44,494 nt of DNA, from positions 14,224 through 58,717 of the forward strand of contig NZ_SOCN01000004.1 in NCBI RefSeq assembly GCF_004365095.1, given 5' to 3'. A program made the position numbers and the translations under genes. Under the pieces are notes generated by a model. The model searched no databases. It saw nothing but the letters and a program-made list of their open reading frames with translations, and was not told the DNA's origin. The stretch is from Mycoplasmopsis mustelae. Lineage in GTDB: Bacteria; Bacillota_I; Bacilli_A; Mycoplasmatales; Metamycoplasmataceae. This document shows positions 44,480 to 44,494 of this stretch, in pieces. The stretch's first letter is position 1; each line of letters opens with the position of its first letter.

Positions 44480-44494
44480 TTTTTTTTTTTTTTT
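44480..44494. repeat. Homopolymer T tract (15 or more) upstream of the GH84-like gene
   Basis: Fifteen T in a row reach the window edge, so the true length may be greater. It reads as poly(A) on the coding strand, about 117 bases before the ATG. Long A tracts near promoters vary in length and switch surface genes in several mycoplasmas. Confidence 0.6.

Overview
The window is a low-GC chromosomal segment of a mycoplasma (Mollicutes, most like the Mycoplasma hominis/bovis/pulmonis group). UGA is read as tryptophan throughout: nearly every long gene has in-frame TGA at conserved Trp sites, for example KRVRWPDSK in SecE and WGPPGTGKS in the helicase. Gene fragments that look broken under the standard code join into single genes. 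I followed the frames across the TGA breaks of the largest genes and found no in-frame TAA or TAG. There are no tRNA or rRNA genes, insertion sequences or CRISPR arrays.

Layout. 1-699 (-): 5' part of a type I restriction specificity subunit (hsdS), running off the left edge. 783-6274 (+): nusB, a hypothetical gene, csd/sufS, sufU, dinB, a nadD-yqeK fusion and rluB, tightly packed. 6709-9834 (+): gyrA and mscL, closed by a shared terminator. 9842-17712 (-): a translationally coupled operon of a membrane-anchored PTS EIIB-like protein without its active-site Cys, a 1251-residue DUF4011-type helicase with a nuclease-like tail, and two ABC half-transporters forming an asymmetric pair. 17849-20725 (-): rpiB, a DUF2188 protein, cls and trmB. 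20859-22772 (+): a GIY-YIG protein with three DUF4357-like modules. 22826-23815 (+): rpmG, secE, nusG. 23887-30180 (+): rarA, pheS, ung, pheT, glyA. 30198-32046 (-): rsmD and an RlmCD-like methyltransferase. 32113-34206 (-): a lipoprotein nuclease whose DNase I-like domain appears circularly permuted. 34350-37920 (+): an unknown lipoprotein and two tandem DHH phosphoesterases. 38073-44363 (-): a 2096-residue surface protein built on a GH84 fold whose catalytic residues are replaced, followed by discoidin-like and FIVAR-like repeats and a C-terminal anchor.

Housekeeping blocks (translation, transcription, Fe-S assembly, NAD synthesis, topoisomerase) alternate with lineage-specific surface and possible defence genes. 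The best candidates for undescribed biology are the four-gene EIIB-like/helicase/ABC operon, the GIY-YIG-(DUF4357)x3 protein, the permuted nuclease and the pseudo-glycosidase.
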